From Pseudomonadota bacterium (GTDB taxonomy: Bacteria; Pseudomonadota; Alphaproteobacteria; Micropepsales; Micropepsaceae): DNA of 34,222 nt. The DNA lies in contig JAFECP010000065.1 in assembly GCA_018242105.1 (NCBI GenBank), forward strand, positions 1-34,222, written 5' to 3'. The notes below the pieces were generated by a model, which searched no databases, was not told the origin of the DNA, and saw nothing but the letters and a program-made list of their open reading frames with translations. A program made the translations under genes and the position numbers. Shown here one piece after another: positions 9,012 through 17,008 of this stretch (position 1 is the first letter of the stretch; each line of letters starts with the position of its first letter).

Positions 9012-9036
9012 CAGGCTTAACGATTTCTAAAGCCTG
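9012..9036. promoter_or_regulatory. Inverted repeat in divergent promoter region
   Basis: CAGGCTT and AAGCCTG are separated by 11 bp in the 76-bp gap between the divergent neuB-like and sulfotransferase genes. The position suits an operator or a shared promoter element. No regulator gene lies next to it, so the function is only suggested. Confidence 0.3.
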
Positions 9037-9072
9037 CATGGCTAAGAGAAGGTTAATGGGAGTTGTCTCTTT

Positions 9073-9894
9073 ATGAGCCGGCAGACGCAGCCATTCTTCA
9101 TCGTCTCCAGCGGCCGTTCCGGTACGGCGATGCTGCACAAAGTGCTGGAAACCGCAGGCGATATCGAAATGCACCACGAATATATGGTGCATATTGCGCA
9201 ACCCCTGGGCGCGCGCCGCTATATGGGACTCGCGCAAAGCGCAGAGGCTATACGGATTTTGGGCGACACCCATGCTGCCGCGGTTCGTTATTCCACCGCC
9301 GCGCACTGGGGTGATTCGTCCAACAAGCTGTCCTGGTTGATTCCCGAACTGGCCGTGCTGCTGCCGGACGCAAAATTCGTCCATCTGGTGCGTGACGGTC
9401 GCAAAGTGGCCGGCTCCTATTATCGCAAGCTTTTCGCCGAATGTTACGACGACGGCTCGGTCGCCGTGCTGCAGGCGCATCTGGACGATCCCACGAACAA
9501 TCCCGCGCCGCCGCCGGAGAAGAAATATTGGTGGCCGATCCCGCGCGATGCCGCCTTCCGCTCCTACGATCAGTTCGATCGCATCGCCTGGCATTGGGCA
9601 GAGGTGAATCGTGTCATCGCGGAGTCGCTCGCGGCGTTGCCCCCGGAACGTTCGCACTTCGCTCGGCTGGAAGATCTTTACGTTTCACCCAGCGGCGTGA
9701 AGGGGCTTTTCCATTTTCTTAATCTTTCTTACCGCGACGAGCATTTCGCGATGTTCGCACGCCCGCACAACGTCAACCGTCCGGAAGACGAGTTGCTCAC
9801 ACCAGCACAGGCTACGCGCTTCGATGCACTTGCCGGTGCGATGATGGCGAAACTTGGTTACGCCGGCACGCCAGAATATGTAGTGAATTATTAA
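9073..9894 (+). CDS. Sulfotransferase family protein
   Basis: This 273-residue protein has both PAPS-binding signatures of sulfotransferases: the 5'-phosphosulfate loop SSGRSGTAM near residues 12-20, and the 3'-phosphate motif VRDGRKVAGSYYR (106-118) containing the usual Arg and Ser. No signal peptide or membrane segment is visible, so it is probably cytoplasmic. It starts a plus-strand series that continues with the methyltransferase 47 bp downstream. In this setting it may add sulfate to the flagellin glycan or to another surface sugar. The acceptor is unknown. No PAPS synthesis genes are in the window. Confidence 0.8.
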   Translation: MSRQTQPFFIVSSGRSGTAMLHKVLETAGDIEMHHEYMVHIAQPLGARRYMGLAQSAEAIRILGDTHAAAVRYSTAAHWGDSSNKLSWLIPELAVLLPDAKFVHLVRDGRKVAGSYYRKLFAECYDDGSVAVLQAHLDDPTNNPAPPPEKKYWWPIPRDAAFRSYDQFDRIAWHWAEVNRVIAESLAALPPERSHFARLEDLYVSPSGVKGLFHFLNLSYRDEHFAMFARPHNVNRPEDELLTPAQATRFDALAGAMMAKLGYAGTPEYVVNY

Positions 9895-9941
9895 GCACAA
9901 CTGGCGAAAGATGGTTACGGAACACTTATCCGGCCATCTCC

Positions 9942-11108
9942 ATGCGCGCTCCGTGCGAACTCTGCCATCACGAAACGCTGACACAGGTTTACGAACCTGA
10001 ACGTTCTCCGCGCGGATTGAAGGTCTATCTTTGCAACCATTGCGGGTTGGTGCAGAGCCTGCCGCGCATCGATCGTGCGCCGCGCAAATCCGCGGCCGTA
10101 TCCGGCGGCGCCGATTGGGGCAATGTGCGTTACGGCAAAGCCTTCCGCACCGAGGCTGCGATGAAAGTTTTGGGGCGCCACGCCGATTTCAACGCCAATA
10201 TTTCTCTTCTCGATGTCGGATCCAATCGCGGCAGTTTCGCGAAGGCGTTTCTAAGCGCGGCACCCGATGCACAGGTGCTTGCGCTGGAGCCGGATGAACG
10301 TGTTGCCGACTCATGCAAAGGTCTGGAACGCACCGACAGCATCTGCTCGCGTATCGAAGATGCCGCGTTGGAAAGCGAACGCTTCGATATCGTTCATTCC
10401 TGCCACACCATCGAACATCTGGCGCATCCGCAGGAGGTTCTCGCCGATCATTGGCGCACGCTGAAACCGGGCGGCTTGCTGGTTCTGGATGCGCCGAACA
10501 TCGCCATCCTCGATGAGAGCGACATCATCGAGGAATGGTTCATCGACAAGCATCTCTATCATTTCTCCGCACGCACGCTGATCCGCATGGTCCGCGCGGC
10601 CGGCTTCGATATCGTAGAAGCGCCGGATTTCAAGGATCGCGCGAATGTTTTGATCGTTGCGCGCAAATCTGAACAAGCTGTGCGCGCACGCGATGACGAT
10701 CCTTTGGAAGTCGCTGAAGCCGAGCGCCTCATCGCACTCTACGGTGCCACGCGTGCCCGCAACCTTGCGGCACTCACCGCCCTGGCTGCCGACATCGCGC
10801 GTATGGCGCCTAAACGCGTCGCCATATGGGGCGCGGGGCGCTTGTTCGATTCTCTGGTGACGCATGGCGGCTTCGAACCCGCAATTCTTTCAGCACTGAT
10901 CGACAAGCATCTGAAGCAATATGTCGGTGAGCGGCATGGCCGCGCGCTGGTCGAACCACAGGCTCTGACCGATGCGCAGCCGGGCGTGGTGATCGTGATG
11001 TCGCGTGGCTTCGCACAGGAAATCGCAGACGAAGCAAAAATGCTCGCGCCGAATGCGGAAATCATTTTCTACAGCGATTTGATGGCGCGTGCGCGCCAGG
11101 CGGCCTGA
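9942..11108 (+). CDS. SAM-dependent sugar C-methyltransferase-like protein
   Basis: This 388-residue protein has the three-part layout of NDP-sugar C-methyltransferases (TylC3/NovU type). An N-terminal zinc-binding part has C5-x2-C8 and C31-x2-C34. The central SAM-binding fold has LLDVGSNRGSF (89-99) and the EHLAHPQEVLADHWRTLKPG segment. The C-terminal Rossmann-like domain begins near RVAIWGAGRLFDSLV and ends with a PNAEIIFYSDL strand. In known relatives this combination methylates a ring carbon of a nucleotide-bound keto sugar. Here it may modify a glycan precursor, but the substrate is unknown. It is followed after 8 bp by the transketolase N-subunit gene, so the two are probably co-transcribed. 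Confidence 0.8.
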   Translation: MRAPCELCHHETLTQVYEPERSPRGLKVYLCNHCGLVQSLPRIDRAPRKSAAVSGGADWGNVRYGKAFRTEAAMKVLGRHADFNANISLLDVGSNRGSFAKAFLSAAPDAQVLALEPDERVADSCKGLERTDSICSRIEDAALESERFDIVHSCHTIEHLAHPQEVLADHWRTLKPGGLLVLDAPNIAILDESDIIEEWFIDKHLYHFSARTLIRMVRAAGFDIVEAPDFKDRANVLIVARKSEQAVRARDDDPLEVAEAERLIALYGATRARNLAALTALAADIARMAPKRVAIWGAGRLFDSLVTHGGFEPAILSALIDKHLKQYVGERHGRALVEPQALTDAQPGVVIVMSRGFAQEIADEAKMLAPNAEIIFYSDLMARARQAA

Positions 11109-11116
11109 GGGGGCAT

Positions 11117-12034
11117 ATGGCACAGGCAATTCCGTTCGACCGGCGCGCACCGGTTCAAAGCAAGCAGCCGCTGAAAGCGCTACCGCCGAATCTGGTCAAT
11201 GACATCGCCGCATCGGCCGCTTTCGTGCGCCAGCATGCAATTGCATCCATCTATCACGCAGGCTCGGGCCATCCGGGAGGTGCGATGTCCTGTGCGGATA
11301 TTCTGGCCTGCCTCTTCGGCGCAGAGTTGAATTTCTGGCCGGATGCGGTGGATGATCCGCATCGCGACCGCTTCGTACTCTCTAAGGGCCATGCCGCGCC
11401 CGCGCTTTATGCGGTCGGCGCGCAATACGGCTTCTGCAACAAGCGCGAAGCGCTTTCGCTGCGCAAATTGAATAGCAAGTTCCAGGGCCATCCGCATGTG
11501 CTTGACATGCCGTGGGTGGAAACCTCGACCGGTTCGCTGGGGCAGGGCTTCTCCGTGGCGCTAGGCATGGCGATGGGCCTGAAAATCCAGAAGTCACAGG
11601 CGCGCGTCTATGCATTGCTCGGCGATGGCGAGTTGCAGGAAGGCGAAGTGTGGGAAGCGGCGATGTGCGCGGCCCATCACCAGCTCGACAATCTCTGTGC
11701 CATCATCGATTACAACAAGATGCAGAGCGATGACCGCAACGATGCGATCATGCGCCTGGAACCGCTTGCCGCGAAATTCCGGGCCTTCGATTGGGCTGTG
11801 ATTGAGATCGATGGTCACGACATTCCCGAAATTCTCGGCGCATTGCGCAGAGCGTCTTCTACACATGGCCGCCCGTCGCTTCTCATCGCGCACACAGTGA
11901 AAGGCAAAGGTGTTCCCTACATGGAGAACGTCCCCACCTGGCACGGCAGCGTGAAGCTCACGCAGCAGCAGGCGAAAGGAGCGCTCGCCGCCCTCGGCGC
12001 GACGCGTGAACAGATCATGGAGTTCCTGGCATGA
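11117..12034 (+). CDS. Transketolase-like N-terminal (ThDP pyrophosphate-binding) subunit
   Basis: This 305-residue half-transketolase has HAGSGHPGGAMSCADILACL (47-66), SKGHAAPALY (89-98), and the thiamine-diphosphate motif beginning GDGELQEG (169-176) and ending with N200 in DYNKMQSD. The partner half is the next gene, joined by ATGA. The start has a strong GAGGGG site. Split transketolases are common in polysaccharide loci. Here the gene pair is embedded in a glycan cassette rather than near pentose-phosphate genes, suggesting a dedicated two-carbon transfer in sugar or side-chain synthesis (inference). Confidence 0.88.
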   Translation: MAQAIPFDRRAPVQSKQPLKALPPNLVNDIAASAAFVRQHAIASIYHAGSGHPGGAMSCADILACLFGAELNFWPDAVDDPHRDRFVLSKGHAAPALYAVGAQYGFCNKREALSLRKLNSKFQGHPHVLDMPWVETSTGSLGQGFSVALGMAMGLKIQKSQARVYALLGDGELQEGEVWEAAMCAAHHQLDNLCAIIDYNKMQSDDRNDAIMRLEPLAAKFRAFDWAVIEIDGHDIPEILGALRRASSTHGRPSLLIAHTVKGKGVPYMENVPTWHGSVKLTQQQAKGALAALGATREQIMEFLA

Positions 12035-13002
12035 GCGCGGCACCGGCATTGATCGCACAGGGCAACGACTCGTTGCGCGAGGCTTTCGGCAAGGCGCTTT
12101 CGAGCCTCGCCGATGAATTCAAGGATGTCGTGGTGCTGGACGCGGATATCGCTGGCGGCACGGGCGTGCACCATTTTCGCAAAAGCCATCCCGACCGCTT
12201 TCTGCAGTTCGGTATCGCCGAGCAGAATATGATGGCGGCGGCGGGCGGCCTGGCTGCGACTGGCCTCATACCTATCGTCACGACATTTGCGGTGTTCTGC
12301 TTGCGCGCGGTTGAGCAGGCGCGCCTATCGCTTGCCTATGCGGGCCGCAATGCCAAGATCGTGGCGTCGCACCCCGGCCTCGATGTCGGCCCGGATGGCG
12401 GTTCGGCGCAGGCGCTGGAAGATATGGCGGCGTTCCGCGCCATTCCGGGCATGACAGTGATCTCGCCTGCCGATCCTATAGAAATGAAACTCGCCACGCG
12501 CGCGATGCTGGAATTCAAAGGTCCGGTCTATATGCGCACCGGCCGCAGCCCTGCCAAGCGTGTGTTCGGCGACGATCACAAATTTGAAATCGGAAAAGGC
12601 CATATCGTGCGCGACGGCAAGGATGTCACCATCGTCGCCTGCGGTGTGGAAGTGGCTCGCGCGGTGGAAGCTGCCGATCTGCTTGCCGCCGAAGGCATCG
12701 ATGCGCGCGTGGTCAACATGGCGACCATCAAACCCATCGATAAACAGCTTCTTATCCGCTGCGCTAAACACACCGGCGCCTTCGTCACCGCCGAAGATCA
12801 CAATATCCTCGGCGGCCTCGGCGGCGCAGTGGCGGAATCGCTCGCGGCGACGATGCCCTGCCCGATCGAATTTGTAGGCGTGAAAGACGCGTTTGGCGCG
12901 TCCGGTGAGCCGGAAGAACTCGCCGAACAATTCGGCCTCACGGCACCACACATTGCCGAAGCCGCGCGCCGCGCCATCGCACGCAAGAAGAAAGCGAAAT
13001 GA
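12031..13002 (+). CDS. Transketolase-like C-terminal (pyrimidine-binding) subunit
   Basis: This 323-residue second half of a split transketolase has FGIAEQNMMAAAGGLAATGL (60-79) with the conserved Glu64 that activates the thiamine ring, and the SHPGLDVGPDGGSAQALEDM segment for substrate and cofactor binding. The C-terminal transketolase_C domain has TAEDHNILGGLGGAVAE. It overlaps both neighbours by 4 nt (ATGA at 12031 and at 12999), so the N-subunit, this protein and the SDR are likely made together. The donor and acceptor sugars are not evident. Confidence 0.88.
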   Translation: MSAAPALIAQGNDSLREAFGKALSSLADEFKDVVVLDADIAGGTGVHHFRKSHPDRFLQFGIAEQNMMAAAGGLAATGLIPIVTTFAVFCLRAVEQARLSLAYAGRNAKIVASHPGLDVGPDGGSAQALEDMAAFRAIPGMTVISPADPIEMKLATRAMLEFKGPVYMRTGRSPAKRVFGDDHKFEIGKGHIVRDGKDVTIVACGVEVARAVEAADLLAAEGIDARVVNMATIKPIDKQLLIRCAKHTGAFVTAEDHNILGGLGGAVAESLAATMPCPIEFVGVKDAFGASGEPEELAEQFGLTAPHIAEAARRAIARKKKAK

Positions 13003-13754
13003 TAAACCGTTTTTCTCTGATAGGGAAAATCGCTGTCGTCACGGGTGGCAGCCGCGGTATTGGTCGCGCCATTGCCATCGGCCTTGCTGAAGCAGGTGCC
13101 GACATCGTGCTCACCTATAAGAGCAACCGTGCCGAAGCCAACAAGGCCGTTGTGGAGATCGAAAAATTCGGCCGCCGTGTGATCGCGCTTCCGATGGACG
13201 TCACGGACAGGCGCAGCGTGGAAGCTGCATCGGAAGATGCACGGGTCTTCGGCCTGACTTCGATCCTCATCAACAATGCCGGAATCAACAAGCCAACGGA
13301 TTTCGATGCGGTCACCGATGGTGACTGGAACCAGATCATCGACACGAATCTGAAAGGCCCCTTCATCGCAGCGCAGATCTTCCTCCCGCTGATCGCGGAA
13401 GCCGGCGGCGGCAGCATCGTGAACATCTCTTCGGTCAGTGGCCAATATGGCGGCCCGCGCACGGCGCATTACGCAGCTTCGAAGGCGGGGCTTATCTCGC
13501 TGGCGCAGGTCATCGCCCGCTTTGGTGCGAAGTATAAAGTGCGTTCCAACACCGTCGCTGCCGGCCTCATCGCGTCCGATATGGCGGCGGCGGGCATGGC
13601 GGCAGCCAGCGTGCAAAAGGCAGCGGAAGGTATCATTCTCAACCGTCTGGGAACCGCGCAAGAAGTCGCGGATGCCGCGGTTTTCTTGGCGTCCGACGCG
13701 TCATCCTATATCACCGCGCAGACCATCAATGTGAATGGCGGGCTCTATTTCTGA
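12999..13754 (+). CDS. Short-chain dehydrogenase/reductase (FabG-like)
   Basis: This 251-residue classical SDR has the cofactor motif TGGSRGIG (15-22), the structural NNAG (92-95), and the catalytic triad Ser145, Tyr158 and Lys162 (YAASK). Absence of an acidic residue right after the glycine motif and the Arg in GGSRG favour NADP(H), which is typical of FabG-like reductases. It is coupled upstream to the transketolase C-subunit (ATGA) and downstream to the ATP-grasp gene (TGATG). A carbonyl produced by the transketolase pair would be an obvious substrate. That order of reactions is my inference. Not a housekeeping fabG, given its location. Confidence 0.86.
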   Translation: MINRFSLIGKIAVVTGGSRGIGRAIAIGLAEAGADIVLTYKSNRAEANKAVVEIEKFGRRVIALPMDVTDRRSVEAASEDARVFGLTSILINNAGINKPTDFDAVTDGDWNQIIDTNLKGPFIAAQIFLPLIAEAGGGSIVNISSVSGQYGGPRTAHYAASKAGLISLAQVIARFGAKYKVRSNTVAAGLIASDMAAAGMAAASVQKAAEGIILNRLGTAQEVADAAVFLASDASSYITAQTINVNGGLYF

Positions 13755-14989
13755 TGGGCCCGATTTCCACAAAGAACAAGACGCTTCTCATCGTTTCCGG
13801 CGGTATCGAAGCGGCGGACGCCGCCAAGCGCGCCAAGGAGATGGGGCTCTATGTCGTCGTGTCGGATCGCGATCCGCACGCTCCCGGATTTGAGTATGCC
13901 GATTCCTGCATCATCGCTGACGTTTATGCGCCGGAGGAAACCGCCGCGGCCGCCCAACGCTATGCACGCAAACTGCGGCCCATCGACGGCGTGATCTGCG
14001 TTGCCGCCGATGCACCGATGACCGTCGCGGCAGTGATCAAGCGCCTTGGTCTCAAAGGAATTTCCGAAGAAAGCGCGCGGCTGGCTTGCGACAAGCTGGC
14101 GATGAAGGAGCGCTTCCTTGCCGCCGGTGTTCCGATCCCGTGGTTTTCCGCTGTTTCGACGCCGCAGATGCTTCAACGCATCGCCATCGAGCGCGGCCGC
14201 GATCTGGTCATCAAGCCGGTCGATTCGCGTGGTAGCCGCGGCGTGCAGCGCGTGGAGCAAGTTGATGACCTGACCAAGGCTTTCTATTTCGCGCAAGAAC
14301 ATTCGCCGACCGACCGGGTGATGGTCGAGCAATACCTCTCCGGCCCGCAGGTCTCCACCGAATCCGTGGTGGTGAACGGCGTCTGCTATACGCCGGGGTT
14401 CTCCGACCGCAATTACGAGTATCTGGAACGTTATGCGCCATTCTTCATCGAGAATGGCGGTGATCTTCCCAGCCATCTGCCGGATAAAATACAGGCAAGA
14501 GTGAAGGATGTGGTCGGCCGCGCGGCCGCCGCGCTCGGAATCACCAACGGTACGGTAAAAGGCGATATTGTCGTCCACAAGGGTGAGCCGTATGTCATAG
14601 AGATGGCGGCGCGGCTGTCTGGCGGCTTCTTCTGCACGCGCGAGATTCCGCTCAACACCGGTGTCGATTTCATTGGAGCTGCGATTAAGGTCGCATTGGG
14701 TGAGCCCGTTTCCGCGGAAGATCTTGATCCCAAGCAATCCAACGCCGTCATCCAGCGCTATGCGTTCCCCAAACCTGGCAAAGTCGTAAAGGTCAGCGGT
14801 GCCGAGGAAGCACGAAAGATCGCAGGCATCGCCGAAGTCATCGTTACCGCGAAGGAGGGCGATGTCATCCCAAACGCTGGAGATAAGCGTCCCTCCGCGG
14901 CGATGGTTCTGGCCACCGGCGCTACGCGCGAAGCGGCGCTGGAAGCGGCCAATGACGCGCTTTCGCATATCCGGATCGAAACAGCATGA
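13754..14989 (+). CDS. ATP-grasp ligase
   Basis: This 411-residue protein has an N-terminal Rossmann-like pre-ATP-grasp domain (about 1-110) and an ATP-grasp domain. Landmarks are LVIKPVDSRGSRGV (ATP-binding Lys and glycine loop), MVEQYLSGPQVSTESVV, and GDIVVHKGEPYVIEMAARLSGG, which carries the Mg-binding Glu. It resembles the PurK/biotin-carboxylase/carbamoyl-phosphate-synthetase-like group. Such enzymes activate a carboxylate as acyl phosphate and join it to an amine or other nucleophile. It is coupled to the SDR (TGATG) and to the GH57-like gene (ATGA). In a nonulosonate locus without a visible N-acetyltransferase, it could attach an acyl or aminoacyl group to the sugar amine (hypothesis). 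Confidence 0.82.
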   Translation: MGPISTKNKTLLIVSGGIEAADAAKRAKEMGLYVVVSDRDPHAPGFEYADSCIIADVYAPEETAAAAQRYARKLRPIDGVICVAADAPMTVAAVIKRLGLKGISEESARLACDKLAMKERFLAAGVPIPWFSAVSTPQMLQRIAIERGRDLVIKPVDSRGSRGVQRVEQVDDLTKAFYFAQEHSPTDRVMVEQYLSGPQVSTESVVVNGVCYTPGFSDRNYEYLERYAPFFIENGGDLPSHLPDKIQARVKDVVGRAAAALGITNGTVKGDIVVHKGEPYVIEMAARLSGGFFCTREIPLNTGVDFIGAAIKVALGEPVSAEDLDPKQSNAVIQRYAFPKPGKVVKVSGAEEARKIAGIAEVIVTAKEGDVIPNAGDKRPSAAMVLATGATREAALEAANDALSHIRIETA

Positions 14990-16950
14990 ATGCGCCGTTT
15001 CGCCAATCCAATGCGAAGGTCAACGCGAAACTGCACCTATTCGCGTTTTTCCATTTGAATATCGCGTTTTCCTCCATCGAAGAGGAGCAGCGCGGCGAAG
15101 TCATCCAACGCTGCTATTGGCCACTGCTCGATCTGGCCGCGAATCATGGTCCGATCGGTATTGAGATCACCGGCTTCACACTCGAGGAAATCGCCGCGCG
15201 GGATCCGGAATGGATTGGCCGTGCACGGGCGTTGATTGCCAACGGAAAGATCGAATTGATTGGCTCCGGTTATGCGCAACTCATCGGGCCTCTGGTACCC
15301 GCGCGCATGACTGCAGAAAATCTCAAGATCGGCAATGAAATCTATCAGTGCTTGCTCGGCACGCAACCGGAGTTGGCGCTGATTAATGAGCAAGCCTATT
15401 CGGCTGGGCTTGTCGGTCTCTATCTCGATGCCGGTTATCGCGCGATTTTGATGGATTGGGACAATCCAGGCTCACAGCATCCTGAATGGACGCCGGAAAC
15501 GCGCTACCTGCCGCAACTGGCCATCGGTAGTGACGGCCGTGTCATCGATCTTTTGTGGACCAACACCGTTGCTTTCCAGAAGCTGCAGCGGCTTGCACAT
15601 GGCGATATCAGCCTTGAGGATTATGTCGATTACATCCGCATCCAACGCGCAAAGACGGAGCGCGTGTTGTGCATCTATGCCAGTGACGCTGAAATTTTCG
15701 ATTTCCGCCCTGGCCGTTATAAGACCGAAGAGAAGTTTTCCGGCAACGGTGAATGGAATCGCATAGCGCAAGCCATTGCGCGTCTAGCATTGGGCGAGGA
15801 CTTCCAGCTTATCGCACCGAGCGAAGCTCTAGATCTGCGTGACCGTTGCGATGCGGGTCAGAAGCTGCATCTACAATCCGCAGCTTGCCCAGTACCCGTG
15901 AAAAAGCAGCGCAAATATGCGCTCGCCCGTTGGGCCGTCACCGGCCGCGACGATATCGGTGTCAACGCTGCCTGCCAGCGCATCCACGATGGCCTCGTCG
16001 CGCAAGGCGCGGATCCCTTGGCATGGAAAGAACTTTGCTATTTATGGTCATCGGATTTTCGCACCCACATTACTGAACGCCGCTGGACGAAGTTCTGCGC
16101 GCGGTTGCGCGATGCTGAAATGCGCTGGGGCGTCGCCGCGAAGCCGCCGGCACCCAAGCCCCAAGGCGGAGCGGTGGAATCGCGCTACGTTGATATCGAG
16201 ACGCCAGTGCTCAAGGCGCGTCTGGACCGCCGCCGTGGTCTTGCCATCGAGTCGTTGCAATTCAAAGATCACGATGCGCCCGCCATCGGTGGTCTGCGTC
16301 ACGGCCATTTCGACGACATTGCTCTGCAAGCTGATTGGTACACGGGCGATTGTGTTTTCGAAGCGCCGGGCGAACACAAGGTCACTGACCTGGAGTGGTG
16401 CGAGGCACGCATCTGGAAAGATGCATCCGGCGACACTCTTGCTTTTGCGCAGGTCGAAACCCCGCTTGGTCCTATCGAAAAGACTCTGCGCTTTGCGGCG
16501 CGCGAGCCTCGCGTTGAATTCGATATCAGCTTCGACTGGAAAGACTGGGGCCGCGGCAGCCTGCGGCTTGGTCACTTTACGCTCCTCCCCGGTGTGTTCG
16601 AATGGCCGAAACTTTCCTTAACGACTCACAACGGCGGTAAGGAAAAGGAAACCTTCCCGCTTAACGGTCAGGTTGTGGATCACGGCGCGGCGGTTTCATT
16701 CCTCGTCTCCTCCTCATATGGCATCGGCATGACCGAAGGCTGGGCGGAATTGGGGGACGAGAAAAATCGCGTCCGCATCGAGATTGACCGCTCTACGGCG
16801 CCGCTCCTGGGCCTTCTTACCCATCGCCGCGCCGCCGGCAGCGTGTTCTGCCAGCTTCAACTTTCCGCGCTGGAACTGGATGAGACGCGCAAGCCGAACG
16901 CCTATGCAGCCGGCCGCCGCCGCTTCCGGTTTGGTATTCGTGCGGTCTGA
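14986..16950 (+). CDS. Glycoside hydrolase family 57-like protein
   Basis: This 654-residue protein has an N-terminal GH57/deacetylase-type beta/alpha barrel. It starts with LFAFFHLNIAFSSIEEEQR, and then GPIGIEITGFTLEEIAARDP. Candidate catalytic residues are Glu135 in INEQAYSAG and Asp234 in IYASDAEIFDF, matching the usual nucleophile and acid positions of GH57. From about residue 395 it continues as a beta-rich region. There is no signal peptide, so the protein is probably cytoplasmic. GH57 members act on alpha-glucans (amylase, branching enzyme, 4-alpha-glucanotransferase) or alpha-galactosides. Translational coupling to the ATP-grasp gene ties it to the glycan cassette. Substrate unknown. 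Confidence 0.78.
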   Translation: MNAPFRQSNAKVNAKLHLFAFFHLNIAFSSIEEEQRGEVIQRCYWPLLDLAANHGPIGIEITGFTLEEIAARDPEWIGRARALIANGKIELIGSGYAQLIGPLVPARMTAENLKIGNEIYQCLLGTQPELALINEQAYSAGLVGLYLDAGYRAILMDWDNPGSQHPEWTPETRYLPQLAIGSDGRVIDLLWTNTVAFQKLQRLAHGDISLEDYVDYIRIQRAKTERVLCIYASDAEIFDFRPGRYKTEEKFSGNGEWNRIAQAIARLALGEDFQLIAPSEALDLRDRCDAGQKLHLQSAACPVPVKKQRKYALARWAVTGRDDIGVNAACQRIHDGLVAQGADPLAWKELCYLWSSDFRTHITERRWTKFCARLRDAEMRWGVAAKPPAPKPQGGAVESRYVDIETPVLKARLDRRRGLAIESLQFKDHDAPAIGGLRHGHFDDIALQADWYTGDCVFEAPGEHKVTDLEWCEARIWKDASGDTLAFAQVETPLGPIEKTLRFAAREPRVEFDISFDWKDWGRGSLRLGHFTLLPGVFEWPKLSLTTHNGGKEKETFPLNGQVVDHGAAVSFLVSSSYGIGMTEGWAELGDEKNRVRIEIDRSTAPLLGLLTHRRAAGSVFCQLQLSALELDETRKPNAYAAGRRRFRFGIRAV

Positions 16951-17008
16951 CGTAGGCACTTTATTAACGACGTTCTGCAACTATCGTCGCGCTTAAGAGG
17001 GGCTTCCC

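Noticed and set aside
13745-14968. 407-residue minus-strand ORF opposite the ATP-grasp gene
   Set aside because: It is a codon-bias shadow of a gene with clear ATP-grasp motifs; the product resembles no protein and is rich in His and Arg.
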